This document shows positions 1 through 7,549 of a stretch of DNA of 20,706 bases, in pieces; position 1 is the stretch's first letter; every line of letters starts with the position of its first letter. Under the pieces are notes generated by a model, which saw nothing but the letters and a program-made list of their open reading frames with translations, did not search any database and had not been told where the DNA came from. Source of the stretch: Pseudomonadota bacterium (GTDB taxonomy: Bacteria; Pseudomonadota; Alphaproteobacteria; Rhizobiales; Rhizobiaceae); the NCBI GenBank assembly GCA_023387775.1, contig JAEWHN010000180.1, positions 1 through 20,706 on the forward strand, given 5' to 3'. Position numbers and translations under genes: made by a program.

Positions 1-277
1 CTTCCACGCAGTGGGGGGTGCGCTTCAGCCATTCGCGGTCGCGGCGCATGTTGGGGCGATGCGCGTCATGAACCCATATCACCGGGGCGCCTGCCTTGCG
101 GGCGGCTTCGATCACGCTAAGCTGCGGCGCCACCAGCGTCTCATAGCCCGGCAGCACCATCGCGCCGCCCGGCTTGCAGAAATCGTTTACCATATCCACT
201 ACGATCACCGCGGCGCGGGCCGGGTCGAGGCTGATGCTGCCGTCATGGCGGTGCGACGAAAAGCTATCCGTGGTCAT
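1..277 (-). CDS. Isochorismatase-family cysteine hydrolase, N-terminal part
   Basis: The minus strand from ATG at 277 encodes 92 residues and runs off the window edge. The segment VIVVDMVNDFC (about residues 24-34) is the first beta strand of the isochorismatase/nicotinamidase fold, with D28 as the expected catalytic Asp. It is followed by VIWVHDAHRPN and by TPHCVE near the edge, which fits the usual PHC-V-G-T segment. The catalytic Lys and Cys would lie outside the window. An AAGGG Shine-Dalgarno sequence precedes the ATG by about 8 bases. Family members hydrolyse amides such as nicotinamide, ureidoacrylate, N-carbamoyl amines or biuret, or vinyl ethers such as isochorismate; the substrate cannot be told here. 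Its promoter carries a palindrome like those before the aminotransferase, MetF-like and dioxygenase genes, so it may belong to the same regulon. The family call is secure and the role is open. Confidence 0.85.
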   Translation of the reverse strand, partial: MTTDSFSSHRHDGSISLDPARAAVIVVDMVNDFCKPGGAMVLPGYETLVAPQLSVIEAARKAGAPVIWVHDAHRPNMRRDREWLKRTPHCVE

Positions 278-310
278 GGTAGAAACCCTTCAGCATGTGC
301 CAATTGTTTG

Positions 311-345
311 TGTACATACAAAAACCCTGCCGCCGGCGAAGTCAA
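311..345 (-). promoter_or_regulatory. Putative promoter with FCD-GntR-like operator for the isochorismatase gene
   Basis: Reading the minus strand, TTGACT (345-340) is a good -35 box. After 19 bases comes TGTATGTACA (320-311), which has perfect TGTA/TACA arms, with TTGT and ACAA also flanking it. The palindrome covers the expected -10/+1 region, so a bound protein would block RNA polymerase. The -10 hexamer itself is weak. The sequence after the -35 (TCGCC-G-GC) closely resembles that at the MetF-like promoter (TTGACC then TCGCC-A-GC). Confidence 0.5.
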
Positions 346-349
346 TCCC

Positions 350-369
350 GCAGCGTGGCGCCACGCTGC
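350..369. repeat. 20-bp perfect palindrome
   Basis: GCAGCGTGGC is followed directly by its own reverse complement GCCACGCTGC with no spacer. It sits immediately upstream of the -35 box of the minus-strand promoter and about 200 bases before the plus-strand epimerase. A spacer-free palindrome of this length suggests a dimeric regulator site. It could instead be the stem of a transcript hairpin, although no T tract follows on either strand. No protein is assigned. Confidence 0.6.
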
Positions 370-566
370 AAAGAGCGACCGTGTCACCAACTTTAGCCTC
401 TGAGCGCGATTTGGGCATGCAGCGCTCCATTGACAAGATGGGGGATTATGCTCTTCGAATTGTATGACCATCAATGATATTGTGCACGGAGGCCGACTCA
501 AGGGATCGCCGCAGGGCGTTCCGGCGGCAAGTTCCGGGTTCGTCGCGCCACAGAGAAGGAGCCGAT

Positions 567-1409
567 ATGAAAATCGTCGTAACAGGATCGAGCGGCCTGC
601 TGGGCCGGCACGTCGCCAGGGCGCTGGTGGGGGCCGGGCACGAGGTGCTGGGCATCGACATGGCCCCACCCAGCACTGGCGGCTGGCAGCATGTCACGGC
701 AGACCTCACCGACCTCGGCGCCACGCTGCAGCTCATCGGCGCTTGCGAGGCGGTGGTGCATATCGCCGCCATCCCGCGGCCGACCGGGCGGGCCCCGGCC
801 GAGGTTTTCCGCACCAATCTCGCGGCCGCCTACAATGTGGTCGAGGCAGCGGTGAAGGCCGGCGCCTCGCGCTTCGTCTATGCCTCCTCCTTCAGCGTGC
901 TCGGCTATCCTTTTGCCGAAAATTTCCGCGCCCCGCACTACCTGCCGATCGACCAGAACCATCCCATCGGCGCGCAGGATGCCTATGGCCTGTCGAAATG
1001 GCTGGGCGAGGAGGTGGTGGAAGCGGCCGTGCGCCGCGGTGCCTTCTCGGCGGTCAGCCTGCGCATGCCATGGATCCAGACGCCGGAGACCTTCTTCAAC
1101 GAGGTTGGTCCGCGCCGCATGCAGGCCGATTCCGCGCGCGACCTGTGGAGCTATCTCGACGCCCGCGATGCCGCCGACGCCTTCCTCAAGGCGCTTGCCT
1201 GGAAGGGCGAGGGGCACCTGCGCACCTTCCTCAGCGCTGCCGACAGCTATTCCGAGGAAGAAACCGCGGTGCTGGCCGAGCGTGCATTTCCGGGCGTGCC
1301 GTTCTCTCAGGCAATCCCCGGCCATGGCTCGGTGTTCGACATTGCCCATGCGCGCGAAACGCTGGGCTTCGAGCCGCGCCATTCCTGGCGCTCGTACAAG
1401 AATTCCTGA
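567..1409 (+). CDS. NAD-dependent epimerase/dehydratase (extended SDR)
   Basis: The gene encodes 280 residues. The N terminus has the Rossmann motif TGSSGLLG (G7, G10, G13). Asp31 at the end of strand 2 favours NAD(H) over NADP(H). A VVHIAAIPRP segment (63-72), Ser107/Ser108 and the catalytic YGLSK (Y140, K144) complete the extended-SDR active site. ATG 567 is chosen because AGAAGGAG precedes it by 6 bases; an in-frame ATG at 474 has no such site and would add 31 arginine-rich residues. It is followed after 11 bases by a second SDR gene, so the two are probably co-transcribed. Family members act on nucleotide sugars, uronates, lactones or hydroxyacids. The short length and lack of further signatures resemble uronate-dehydrogenase-like proteins, but the substrate is not established. 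Confidence 0.9.
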   Translation: MKIVVTGSSGLLGRHVARALVGAGHEVLGIDMAPPSTGGWQHVTADLTDLGATLQLIGACEAVVHIAAIPRPTGRAPAEVFRTNLAAAYNVVEAAVKAGASRFVYASSFSVLGYPFAENFRAPHYLPIDQNHPIGAQDAYGLSKWLGEEVVEAAVRRGAFSAVSLRMPWIQTPETFFNEVGPRRMQADSARDLWSYLDARDAADAFLKALAWKGEGHLRTFLSAADSYSEEETAVLAERAFPGVPFSQAIPGHGSVFDIAHARETLGFEPRHSWRSYKNS

Positions 1410-1420
1410 AGGAGACGAGC

Positions 1421-2227
1421 ATGAATCGCTTTGAAAACAAGGTCGTCGTCGTCACCGGCGGCGCAGGCGCCATCGGCAGTGCGGCCGTGCGCCGCTTCCT
1501 CGAAGAGGGCGCGCGGGTGGCCGTCGTCGATCGCGACGGCGCCCGGGCCGAGGCATTCGCCGCCGAACTCGGCGAGCGCACGCTGGCCGTTGCCGCCGAT
1601 GTTTCCGACGAGGCCGAGGTCAAGCGCGCGATCGACAAGGTTGTCTCCACCTTCGGCCGTCTCGACGTGGTGTTCAACAATGCCGGCATCTCCGGTCAGG
1701 TGGCGCCGGTGCACCAGCTTGCGGTCGAGGACTGGGACGCGATCGTGCGCATCAACCTGCGCAGCGTCTTCCTGGTCATGAAGGCTTCGCTCAACGCCAT
1801 GATCGACGGCAAGATAGAGGGCTCCATCGTCAATATGGGCTCCTCGATGGCCGGCTGGGACGTGCTTTCCGGCGGCGCCGGCTACGCTTCGACCAAGCAT
1901 GGCGTGGTCGGCCTGACGCGCGTGGCAGCGCTTGACGCCGCGCCCTACGGCATCCGCATCAACGCGATCTGCCCCGGCGTGATCGAGACGACGCTGGGGG
2001 TGCCGGCGGCGGATCGCCAGGCCTATCAGGCCGGCATCCAGCGCTTTGCCAACCGCATTCCGCTGCGCCGCATCGGCCAGCCGGAGGATGTCGCGGCTGC
2101 GGTGGCGTTCCTCGCCTCTGACGAGGCCCGGCACATCACAGGCGTCGACTGGCTGATCGATGGCGGCCAGACGCTGCAAAGCTGGGCCAATGCTCCCGAG
2201 GCGGAAGCCTATCCGCGCCACCGGTAG
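1421..2227 (+). CDS. Classical SDR-family oxidoreductase
   Basis: The gene encodes 268 residues with a full classical SDR layout: TGGAGAIG (12-19) for the dinucleotide, Asp37 selecting NAD(H), NNAG (86-89), catalytic N112, S142 and Y155-x-x-x-K159. A C-terminal FLASDEARHITG...DGG segment is typical of FabG-like alcohol dehydrogenases. GAAGGAGA lies just before the ATG. The start is 11 bases after the epimerase stop, so the pair forms one transcript. It should oxidise a secondary alcohol or reduce a ketone in the cytosol. Pairing with an extended SDR suggests successive steps on one hydroxylated substrate, possibly a sugar acid or polyol. The C-terminal tail after the DGG motif (about 20 residues, rich in Ala/Glu) is slightly longer than usual. 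Confidence 0.93.
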   Translation: MNRFENKVVVVTGGAGAIGSAAVRRFLEEGARVAVVDRDGARAEAFAAELGERTLAVAADVSDEAEVKRAIDKVVSTFGRLDVVFNNAGISGQVAPVHQLAVEDWDAIVRINLRSVFLVMKASLNAMIDGKIEGSIVNMGSSMAGWDVLSGGAGYASTKHGVVGLTRVAALDAAPYGIRINAICPGVIETTLGVPAADRQAYQAGIQRFANRIPLRRIGQPEDVAAAVAFLASDEARHITGVDWLIDGGQTLQSWANAPEAEAYPRHR

Positions 2228-2274
2228 TCGAAACCATCAATGCCCTCCGGGCGGCGCTATGCTGTCCGGGAGCT

Positions 2275-3393
2275 CTATGGGCGCGCGGCCTCCGCCAGCC
2301 GCGCCACATGCTCGGCGATCGCCAGGCTCGAGGTCAGGCCGGGGCTCTCGATGCCGAACAGGTTGACGACGCCCGCCGCCCCATGCACCTCCGGCCCCTG
2401 GATCACGAAATCCGCATTCGGCTCTCCCGGGCCCGAAAGTTTCGGGCGGATGCCGCTATAGGTCGGGCTCAAACTGCCGTCGGCCAGATCGGGCCAGTAT
2501 TTCCTTATCTCGCCGTAAAAATGTTCGGCGCGGCGCGGGTCGACCCTGTAGTCCAGCCCCTCCACCCATTCGACGTCCGGACCAAAACGGGCCGAGCCGT
2601 TGAGGTCTAGCGTCAGGTGGACCCCGAGGCCGCCCGGCTCCGGCACCGGATAGATCAGCCGCGAGAAGGCCGGCCGGCCCGTCACCGAAAAATAGTTGCC
2701 CTTGGCATAGCGCAGCGGTGGCGCGAAGTTGCCGTCGAAGCCCTTCAGCGAGCGGGCGATCGCGTTGGCTGAAAGCCCGGCCGCGTTGATGAAGCGCCTT
2801 GCCGCGATCTCGAATTCGCCGCCGGCGCTGTCGCGCGTCTGCAGCACCACGCGGTCTGGCTCCAGCCGTCCGGAGGCGATACGGGTGTTGAGCGAGAGGA
2901 AGCAGCCATGTTCCTCGGCCTCGCCCAGCAGGGCCAGCATCAGCCCGTGGCTGTCGATGATGCCGGTCGAGGGCGACAGCAGTGCCGCCGTGCAGCGCAG
3001 CGACGGCTCCAGCGCCTGCGCCTCAGCGGCGGAAAGCGGCACCAGATCGTCGACGCCGCAGGCACGCGCCCTGTCGACGATTGTAGCAAGCGTCGGCTCC
3101 TGGTCGGCGTGGGTCGCCACGATCAGCTTGCCGCAGCGGCGGTGGGGCACGTTGCGCTCTAGCGCGAAGCGGTAGAGCTTTTCGCGGCCTTCCACGCAAA
3201 ACTTCGCCTTCAGCGAGCCGGGCTGGTAGTAGAGCCCGGCATGGATCACCTCGGAATTGCGCGAGCTGGTCTGCGTGCCGATGGCGTCTTCGGCCTCGAT
3301 GACGATCGTCTCCCAGCCGAGCCTGGAAACCTCGCGGGCGATGGCCAGGCCGATGACGCCCGCACCCGCGATGATGCAGTCGACCTGTTCCAT
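2275..3393 (-). CDS. FAD-dependent oxidoreductase, L-2-hydroxyglutarate oxidase-like (DAO family)
   Basis: The gene encodes 372 residues. GAGVIG (10-15) and E33 form the FAD ADP-binding fold. TSSRNSEVIHAGLYY (about 42-56) and the C-terminal NLFGIESPGLTSSLAIAEH are hallmark segments of the LhgO/L2HGDH branch of the D-amino-acid oxidase superfamily. Members oxidise 2-hydroxyacids (L-2-hydroxyglutarate) or related alpha-hydroxy or glycerol-type substrates and pass electrons to quinones or O2. The start ATG lies one base after the stop of the GntR regulator (TGA-G-ATG), with no obvious own Shine-Dalgarno sequence, so translation is probably coupled to the regulator. The 47-bp gap to the convergent SDR gene shows no clear terminator. 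The exact hydroxyacid is unknown. Confidence 0.88.
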   Translation of the reverse strand: MEQVDCIIAGAGVIGLAIAREVSRLGWETIVIEAEDAIGTQTSSRNSEVIHAGLYYQPGSLKAKFCVEGREKLYRFALERNVPHRRCGKLIVATHADQEPTLATIVDRARACGVDDLVPLSAAEAQALEPSLRCTAALLSPSTGIIDSHGLMLALLGEAEEHGCFLSLNTRIASGRLEPDRVVLQTRDSAGGEFEIAARRFINAAGLSANAIARSLKGFDGNFAPPLRYAKGNYFSVTGRPAFSRLIYPVPEPGGLGVHLTLDLNGSARFGPDVEWVEGLDYRVDPRRAEHFYGEIRKYWPDLADGSLSPTYSGIRPKLSGPGEPNADFVIQGPEVHGAAGVVNLFGIESPGLTSSLAIAEHVARLAEAARP

Positions 3394-3394
3394 C

Positions 3395-4081
3395 TCAGTC
3401 CGCAGCCCCGTTCTGCCGGCGCATGATCACCTGCTCGATGATCGTCTTTCCCGCGTCGCCAATGTCCTCGACGATGGCGCGCTCGGCCGCGTCCGGGTCC
3501 TTGGCGAGGATGGCCTCGAGCACCTGGTAATGATGGTCGATCATGATGCGCCCGCCGGCCTGGTAGGCTTCGGCGATCAGCGGCCCCATCTGAAGCCAGA
3601 GGCGGTTGAGTATGCCGCGCAGCACCACCATGTCGGCGATTTCGGCCAGCGCGAAATGGAACACCTGGTTCATTTCGAGGGCCCGGCTCCAGTCCTTGGC
3701 GGCAATCGCGCGCTCGTTGCGCTCGATCAGATAGCGCAGCCGGGCAGTGTCCTGCGTGCCTGCCTTGAGGGCGGCTTCGCGCGCGGCCAGCCCCTCCAGC
3801 TTCATCCTGATCTGCCGGATTTCCTTGTAGCGCTCCATGGTCAGGAGCGGCACGCGCACTTCGCGTGCCGATTTCTGCACCAGCGCCTCGTCCTGGATCA
3901 GCCGCAGGATCGCGTCCCGCACCGGGGTCACGCTGGTGCCGAGGGACTGGGCTATGTCGCGTATGGTCAGGCGGGCATCGGGGGCAAAGCGCCCCTTCAT
4001 CAGCGCCTCCGACATGCGGGCGTAGACGCTTTCGCCGAGATTCTCGTGTTCAAGGGTCTGGAAGTTGAAGTTTGCGTTCAT
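3395..4081 (-). CDS. GntR-family transcriptional regulator, FCD subfamily
   Basis: The gene encodes 228 residues. An N-terminal winged helix (about 15-75) includes LTIRDIAQSLGTSVTPVRDAILRL, the standard GntR recognition-helix region with the T-PVRDA core. The all-helical C-terminal FCD domain (about 90-215) shows EMNQVFHFAL and DHHYQVLEAI, holding the His residues that bind a metal and small carboxylate ligands. The usual Asp of the D-x-x-FH motif is Asn here. FCD regulators commonly repress catabolic genes until an organic acid binds. The gene heads a two-gene transcript with the FAD oxidoreductase and diverges from the aminotransferase across 205 bp that hold the palindrome TGATGCATCA. Similar palindromes elsewhere in the window make it a candidate master regulator. 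That regulatory role is inference. Confidence 0.93.
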   Translation of the reverse strand: MNANFNFQTLEHENLGESVYARMSEALMKGRFAPDARLTIRDIAQSLGTSVTPVRDAILRLIQDEALVQKSAREVRVPLLTMERYKEIRQIRMKLEGLAAREAALKAGTQDTARLRYLIERNERAIAAKDWSRALEMNQVFHFALAEIADMVVLRGILNRLWLQMGPLIAEAYQAGGRIMIDHHYQVLEAILAKDPDAAERAIVEDIGDAGKTIIEQVIMRRQNGAAD

Positions 4082-4129
4082 CGTTTACGGCATCCCACGC
4101 AACCCGGCGCGTATCCCTAAAGTGCCGCA

Positions 4130-4164
4130 TTGACAACATAATTTCCGAAATACATGATGCATCA
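4130..4164 (+). promoter_or_regulatory. Putative sigma-70 promoter with overlapping operator for the aminotransferase
   Basis: A consensus -35 TTGACA (4130-4135) is followed after 17 bases by CATGAT (4153-4158, 4 of 6 matches to TATAAT). The perfect 10-bp palindrome TGATGCATCA (4155-4164) overlaps the -10 and the expected start point, 19 bases after the -35. TTTCCGAAA (4142-4150), an interrupted palindrome also seen near the LysR and ABC genes, lies in the spacer. This suggests repression by the divergent FCD-GntR protein. Confidence 0.55.
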
Positions 4165-4168
4165 CACA

Positions 4169-4187
4169 GCAAATTTTTGGAATTTGC
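4169..4187. repeat. Inverted repeat GCAAATT-N5-AATTTGC in the aminotransferase leader
   Basis: Seven-base perfect arms (4169-4175 and 4181-4187) flank TTTGG. It sits just downstream of the predicted transcription start. The inner 12-mer ATTTTTGGAATT (4173-4184) recurs exactly, in the same sense relative to the gene, in the MetF-like leader (17974-17963 on the minus strand). It could be a second regulator site or a weak RNA hairpin. Confidence 0.5.
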
Positions 4188-4286
4188 AAGGGTGATTCTC
4201 CGCCGCTTCTCGCAGGCCAGGCAGGACCCTCCAGTGCAAGGCCAAGAATGCCGCGCAGTCGCGGTGCTGAAACACAGGAACGCATC

Positions 4287-5657
4287 ATGGACGCCCAACC
4301 CAATTCCCCGGAAGCACGTGATATCCGCTATCACCTTCACGCCTACACCAATATGCGTCGGCACCAGGAAGTCGGCCCGCTCATCATCGAGAAGGGCGAC
4401 GGCATCTATGTCGAGGACAACACCGGCAAGCGCTACATCGAGGCGATGGCCGGCTTGTGGAGCGTGGCGGTCGGCTTCTCGGAGCCCCGGCTGGTCGAGG
4501 CCGCAACGCGGCAGATGAAGCAGCTGCCCTTCTATCACAACTTCACCCACAAGTCGCATTCGGTCGTCATCGACCTGGCCGAGAAGCTGGTGACGATGGC
4601 GCCTGTGCCGATGAGCAAGGCCTTCTTCACCAACTCCGGGTCCGAGGCCAACGACACGGCCATGAAGATGATCTGGTATCGCTCCAATGCGCTCGGCCAG
4701 CCGCAGCGCAAGAAGATCATCAGCCGCAAGCGCGGCTATCACGGCGTCACCATTGCCTCGGCCAGCCTCACCGGCCTGCCGAACAACCAGATCTCCTTCG
4801 ACCTGCCGATCGCCAATGTCCTGCACACTTCGTGCCCGCACTACTGGCGCGAGGCGCTGCCGGGCGAGAGCGAGGACCAGTTCACGACGCGGCTTGCCGA
4901 CGATCTCGAGAAGCTGATCCTGGCCGAGGGGCCGGAAACCGTCGCCGCCTTCATCGGCGAGCCGGTGATGGGCGCGGGCGGCGTCGTGGTTCCGCCGGCC
5001 GGCTACTGGGAAAAGATCCAGGCGGTGCTGGCCAAGTACGACATCCTGCTGGTGGCCGACGAGGTCATCTGCGGCTTCGGCCGCACCGGCGAGATGTTCG
5101 GCTCGCAGACCATGGGCATGCGGCCCGACATCATCGTTATGTCCAAGCAGCTGTCCTCGTCCTACCTGCCGATCTCGGCGCTGATGATCAACGAGCGCGT
5201 GTTCGAGCCGATGGCCGATGAAAGCAATCGCATCGGCACCTTCGGCCACGGCTTCACCGCCGGCGGTCATCCGGTCGCCGCAGCGGTCGCGCTTGAGAAC
5301 ATCCGCCTGATCGAAGAGCGCAACCTGGTCGACAACGCCCGCGAGGTCGGTGCCTACATGCAGCAGCGCCTGCGCGAACTGGCTTCGCACGAGCTGGTCG
5401 GCGAAGTGCGCGGCATCGGGCTCATCGCGGCGATCGAGACGGTGGCCGACAAGGCGACCAAGGCGCCGTGGGGCCAGGTCGGTGCGCTGGGCGCGCTGGT
5501 CAACGGCCAGCTGCAGCAGAACGGCGTGATCTCCCGCGCCATGGGCGACTCGATCGCCTTCTGCCCGCCGCTGATCATCACCAGGGCGCAGGTCGACGAC
5601 ATCGTCGCCGCGCTCCGCACGTCGCTCGACGCGGCGCTGGCTCAGGTCAAGGCCTGA
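4287..5657 (+). CDS. Class III (omega) PLP-dependent aminotransferase
   Basis: The gene encodes 456 residues, a usual length for class III enzymes of the putrescine/taurine/beta-alanine:pyruvate type. It shows NSGSEAND (117-123) for PLP phosphate, GYHG (150-153), GEPVMGAGG (224-232), ADEVICGFGRTG (257-268) with D258 contacting the pyridine nitrogen, and MSKQLSSSYLP with K287 as the Schiff-base lysine. It transfers an amino group, probably a terminal one, from an amine or omega-amino acid to pyruvate or a similar acceptor. ATG 4287 has AGGA about 9 bases upstream. An in-frame ATG at 4248 would add 13 residues and is the alternative. A convergent polyamine-type ABC importer and the strong terminator suggest a stand-alone transcript. 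A SpuC-like role in polyamine use is plausible but not shown. Confidence 0.92.
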   Translation: MDAQPNSPEARDIRYHLHAYTNMRRHQEVGPLIIEKGDGIYVEDNTGKRYIEAMAGLWSVAVGFSEPRLVEAATRQMKQLPFYHNFTHKSHSVVIDLAEKLVTMAPVPMSKAFFTNSGSEANDTAMKMIWYRSNALGQPQRKKIISRKRGYHGVTIASASLTGLPNNQISFDLPIANVLHTSCPHYWREALPGESEDQFTTRLADDLEKLILAEGPETVAAFIGEPVMGAGGVVVPPAGYWEKIQAVLAKYDILLVADEVICGFGRTGEMFGSQTMGMRPDIIVMSKQLSSSYLPISALMINERVFEPMADESNRIGTFGHGFTAGGHPVAAAVALENIRLIEERNLVDNAREVGAYMQQRLRELASHELVGEVRGIGLIAAIETVADKATKAPWGQVGALGALVNGQLQQNGVISRAMGDSIAFCPPLIITRAQVDDIVAALRTSLDAALAQVKA

Positions 5658-5676
5658 TCCCAAGCCACCAACAAAG

Positions 5677-5716
5677 AACCCGGCAAGAAGGAATTCTTGC
5701 CGGGTTATTTCTTTTT
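5677..5716 (+). terminator. Rho-independent terminator after the aminotransferase
   Basis: A 13-bp perfect stem (5677-5689 with 5694-5706) closes a GGAA loop and is followed by ATTTCTTTTT. On the minus strand the same stem is followed only by a short mixed T stretch, so it may act more weakly for the ABC operon arriving from the other side. Confidence 0.9.
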
Positions 5717-5809
5717 GAACGGTGCGAAGGCTGTGCTGTTGGCTGCGGCCCTGCATGGCCAATCGGTTCTGAATAGCAGTCTCTACGGGCGCTCAGGCGA
5801 AAGTCGCGG

Positions 5810-6643
5810 TCACGCCAGCGCCTGGCGGCGCGAACGCTGCCAGCGCCACAGGTCGCGGCCGAGAATGCCGAGCACGGTCAGCGAGATCAGGATCACCGAA
5901 ATCGCCGCGATCGCCGGGTCGACATTGTCGCGCATGCCGTTCCACATCTGGCGCGGCAGGGTCACCACGTTGAAGCTGGTGATGAACAGCGTCACCGAAA
6001 TCTCTTCCCACGACAGGATGAAGGCGAAGAACGCTGCCGAGATGATGCCGAACCTGGCGTTGGGCAGCACCACCCGGAAGATCGACTGCCACAGCGAGGC
6101 GCCAAGGCCGCGTGCGGCCATGTCGATGCGCCTGTCGATCTGGCTGAGCGAAACCATGAAGGTGACCAGCGCAAAGGGCGTCGCCACGATGACATGGGCG
6201 AGGATCACGCCGCCGATGCTGTCGAAGCCGATCCAGGGTGCGATGTCGATCAGGTTCGTCTCGAAGAAATAGAGGATGATGGCCGAGACCACCGGCGGCA
6301 TCACCATCGGCAGGAACACCAGCGCGGCGAGCGCCATGGTGAAGCGGTTGCGCTTGTACCAGAGGCCGAGACCGAACAGGACGGCCAGCACGGTGGAGAT
6401 CGCAGCACTTGCCACGGCGATGCCGAGGCTGAGCTTGATGCTGTCCAGCCACACCGGGTTGGTCAGCAGCGCCTCGTAGTGGCGCAGCGACCAGTTGCCC
6501 TTCGGCATGGAGAGATAGCGCGCCCCGGTGAAGGACACCGGCACGATGGCCAGGAGCGGCATCAGCAGGAAGATGATCGTCAGGTAGACGATGACGGCGC
6601 TGACCCAGCCCGGCTTGTCGGTACCGTTTGCGTGTGCGCTCAT
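5810..6643 (-). CDS. ABC transporter permease, PotC-like (spermidine/putrescine family)
   Basis: The gene encodes 277 residues with about six hydrophobic segments (roughly 14-35, 68-93, 103-126, 143-165, 197-212, 244-262). The cytoplasmic EAA loop DMAARGLGASLWQSIFRVVLP (about 174-194) docks on the ATPase. This layout matches the PotC/YdcV group of inner-membrane permeases for polyamine-type and related solutes. It is the last gene of the importer operon, starting 4 bases after the stop of the PotB-like permease. It ends about 100 bp from the aminotransferase terminator, in convergent orientation. The class is secure; substrate specificity rests with the binding protein. Confidence 0.93.
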   Translation of the reverse strand: MSAHANGTDKPGWVSAVIVYLTIIFLLMPLLAIVPVSFTGARYLSMPKGNWSLRHYEALLTNPVWLDSIKLSLGIAVASAAISTVLAVLFGLGLWYKRNRFTMALAALVFLPMVMPPVVSAIILYFFETNLIDIAPWIGFDSIGGVILAHVIVATPFALVTFMVSLSQIDRRIDMAARGLGASLWQSIFRVVLPNARFGIISAAFFAFILSWEEISVTLFITSFNVVTLPRQMWNGMRDNVDPAIAAISVILISLTVLGILGRDLWRWQRSRRQALA

Positions 6644-6647
6644 CGCC

Positions 6648-7475
6648 TTACCCCACCAGTTTGTCTATGCGCGAGACCTTGTGCAGCAGCGCACCCAGCG
6701 CTGCCACGATCGCCAGCAGGATCACGCTGATCGCCGCGGCCAGGCCCCAGTTCACGGTCTGGAACAGCTGCAGATAGATGAATTCCGCCACCATCACGCT
6801 GCGGCCGCCCGAGAGGATCGCCGGCGTGATGAAGAAGCCGAGCGCGAACACGAAGACGATGATCGCCGCACCCAGCACGCCGGGCATGGTCATCGGTAGC
6901 GTCACCTTCCAGAAGATGCGCATGCGCCCGGCACCAAGGCCGCTTGCCGCCTGCAGCACGCGCGGATCGACCTGGCGCAGCGCCGAGGCCAGCGGGAAGA
7001 CCGCGAACGGAATGAGGAAATGCGTCATGCCGATGATGCTGCCGAGCTCGTTGCGCACCAGCGCCAGCGGCTCCTTGATCAGGCCGACGCTCATCAGGCT
7101 TTCATTGATGATGCCGTTGTTGCGCAGCAGGATGAGCCAGCCGAAGGCGCGGATCAGCACCGAGATCCAGAACGGGATCAGCACGCAATATTCGATCAGC
7201 CGCTGCCGCCGGGGCGGGCCGAACACCCAGTTGTAGGCGATGGCGTAGGCCAGCGTCACCGAAACGGCGGTCACGATCACGCAGATGCGCAGCGTGCGGA
7301 TGAGCACCGCCTGCACGGTCGGGTCGGTGAAGATGCGGATATATTGGCCGAAGCCCGGCTCCGGGTCGGTCACGCTCCACTTCGCCACCATCAGGAACGG
7401 CAGCACATAGGCGACGACCAGAAAGAGCGGCAGGGGAGCCAGCAGGACGGCGTAACGCATCCAGGATCGGGACAT
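6648..7475 (-). CDS. ABC transporter permease, PotB-like
   Basis: From ATG 7475 the gene encodes 275 residues. Six hydrophobic stretches are visible, the first at 8-31, and the EAA loop QAASGLGAGRMRIFWKVTLP lies at about 175-194. The sequence belongs with PotB/YdcU permeases and forms a heterodimer with the downstream PotC-like subunit. ATG 7475 has AGGAG 10 bases upstream; a TTG at 7481, only 4 bases after the same site, is a less likely start. The gap to the binding-protein gene upstream contains a 9-bp stem-loop, a common arrangement that gives more mRNA for the binding protein than for the membrane subunits. Confidence 0.92.
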   Translation of the reverse strand: MSRSWMRYAVLLAPLPLFLVVAYVLPFLMVAKWSVTDPEPGFGQYIRIFTDPTVQAVLIRTLRICVIVTAVSVTLAYAIAYNWVFGPPRRQRLIEYCVLIPFWISVLIRAFGWLILLRNNGIINESLMSVGLIKEPLALVRNELGSIIGMTHFLIPFAVFPLASALRQVDPRVLQAASGLGAGRMRIFWKVTLPMTMPGVLGAAIIVFVFALGFFITPAILSGGRSVMVAEFIYLQLFQTVNWGLAAAISVILLAIVAALGALLHKVSRIDKLVG

Positions 7476-7509
7476 GATCAAGGCTCTCCTGACGCTTTCG
7501 GATCATTTT

Positions 7510-7535
7510 GGAGGAGCGGCGCTTGTCGCTCCTCC
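7510..7535 (-). other. Intergenic stem-loop between binding-protein and permease genes
   Basis: GGAGGAGCG and CGCTCCTCC form a 9-bp perfect stem with an 8-base loop. No T tract follows in the direction of transcription, so it is probably an mRNA 3'-end stabiliser or attenuator rather than a full terminator. Confidence 0.6.
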
Positions 7536-7549
7536 TTGCTGATTGGTTC

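Larger units (their letters stand above)
278..566. other. Divergent intergenic region, 289 bp
   Basis: This lies between the minus-strand isochorismatase gene and the plus-strand epimerase gene and has no convincing gene. It holds a minus-strand promoter with a palindrome (311-345) and a 20-bp perfect palindrome (350-369). On the plus strand there is a TTGACA at 430-435, but no good -10 hexamer lies 16-18 bases after it; TATGCT at 447-452 is too close. The stretch 454-490 is relatively AT-rich and could hold the plus-strand promoter. I could not fix a start site for the epimerase transcript. Confidence 0.6.

Noticed and set aside
357..730. 14-base repeat GGCGCCACGCTGCA at 357-370 and 717-730
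   Set aside because: The second copy is inside the epimerase coding region in ordinary codons and lacks the palindrome, so the match is probably chance in GC-rich DNA.
464..1420. In-frame N-terminal extension of the SDR gene across the epimerase gene, a possible 587-residue fusion
   Set aside because: The translated extension is low-complexity Arg/Gly/Ala sequence in another frame of the epimerase gene. A good ribosome site and ATG sit at 1421.
2228..2274. Possible terminator between the convergent SDR and FAD oxidoreductase genes (CTCCGG...CCGGGAG)
   Set aside because: The stem is short with a bulge and no T tract follows on either strand.
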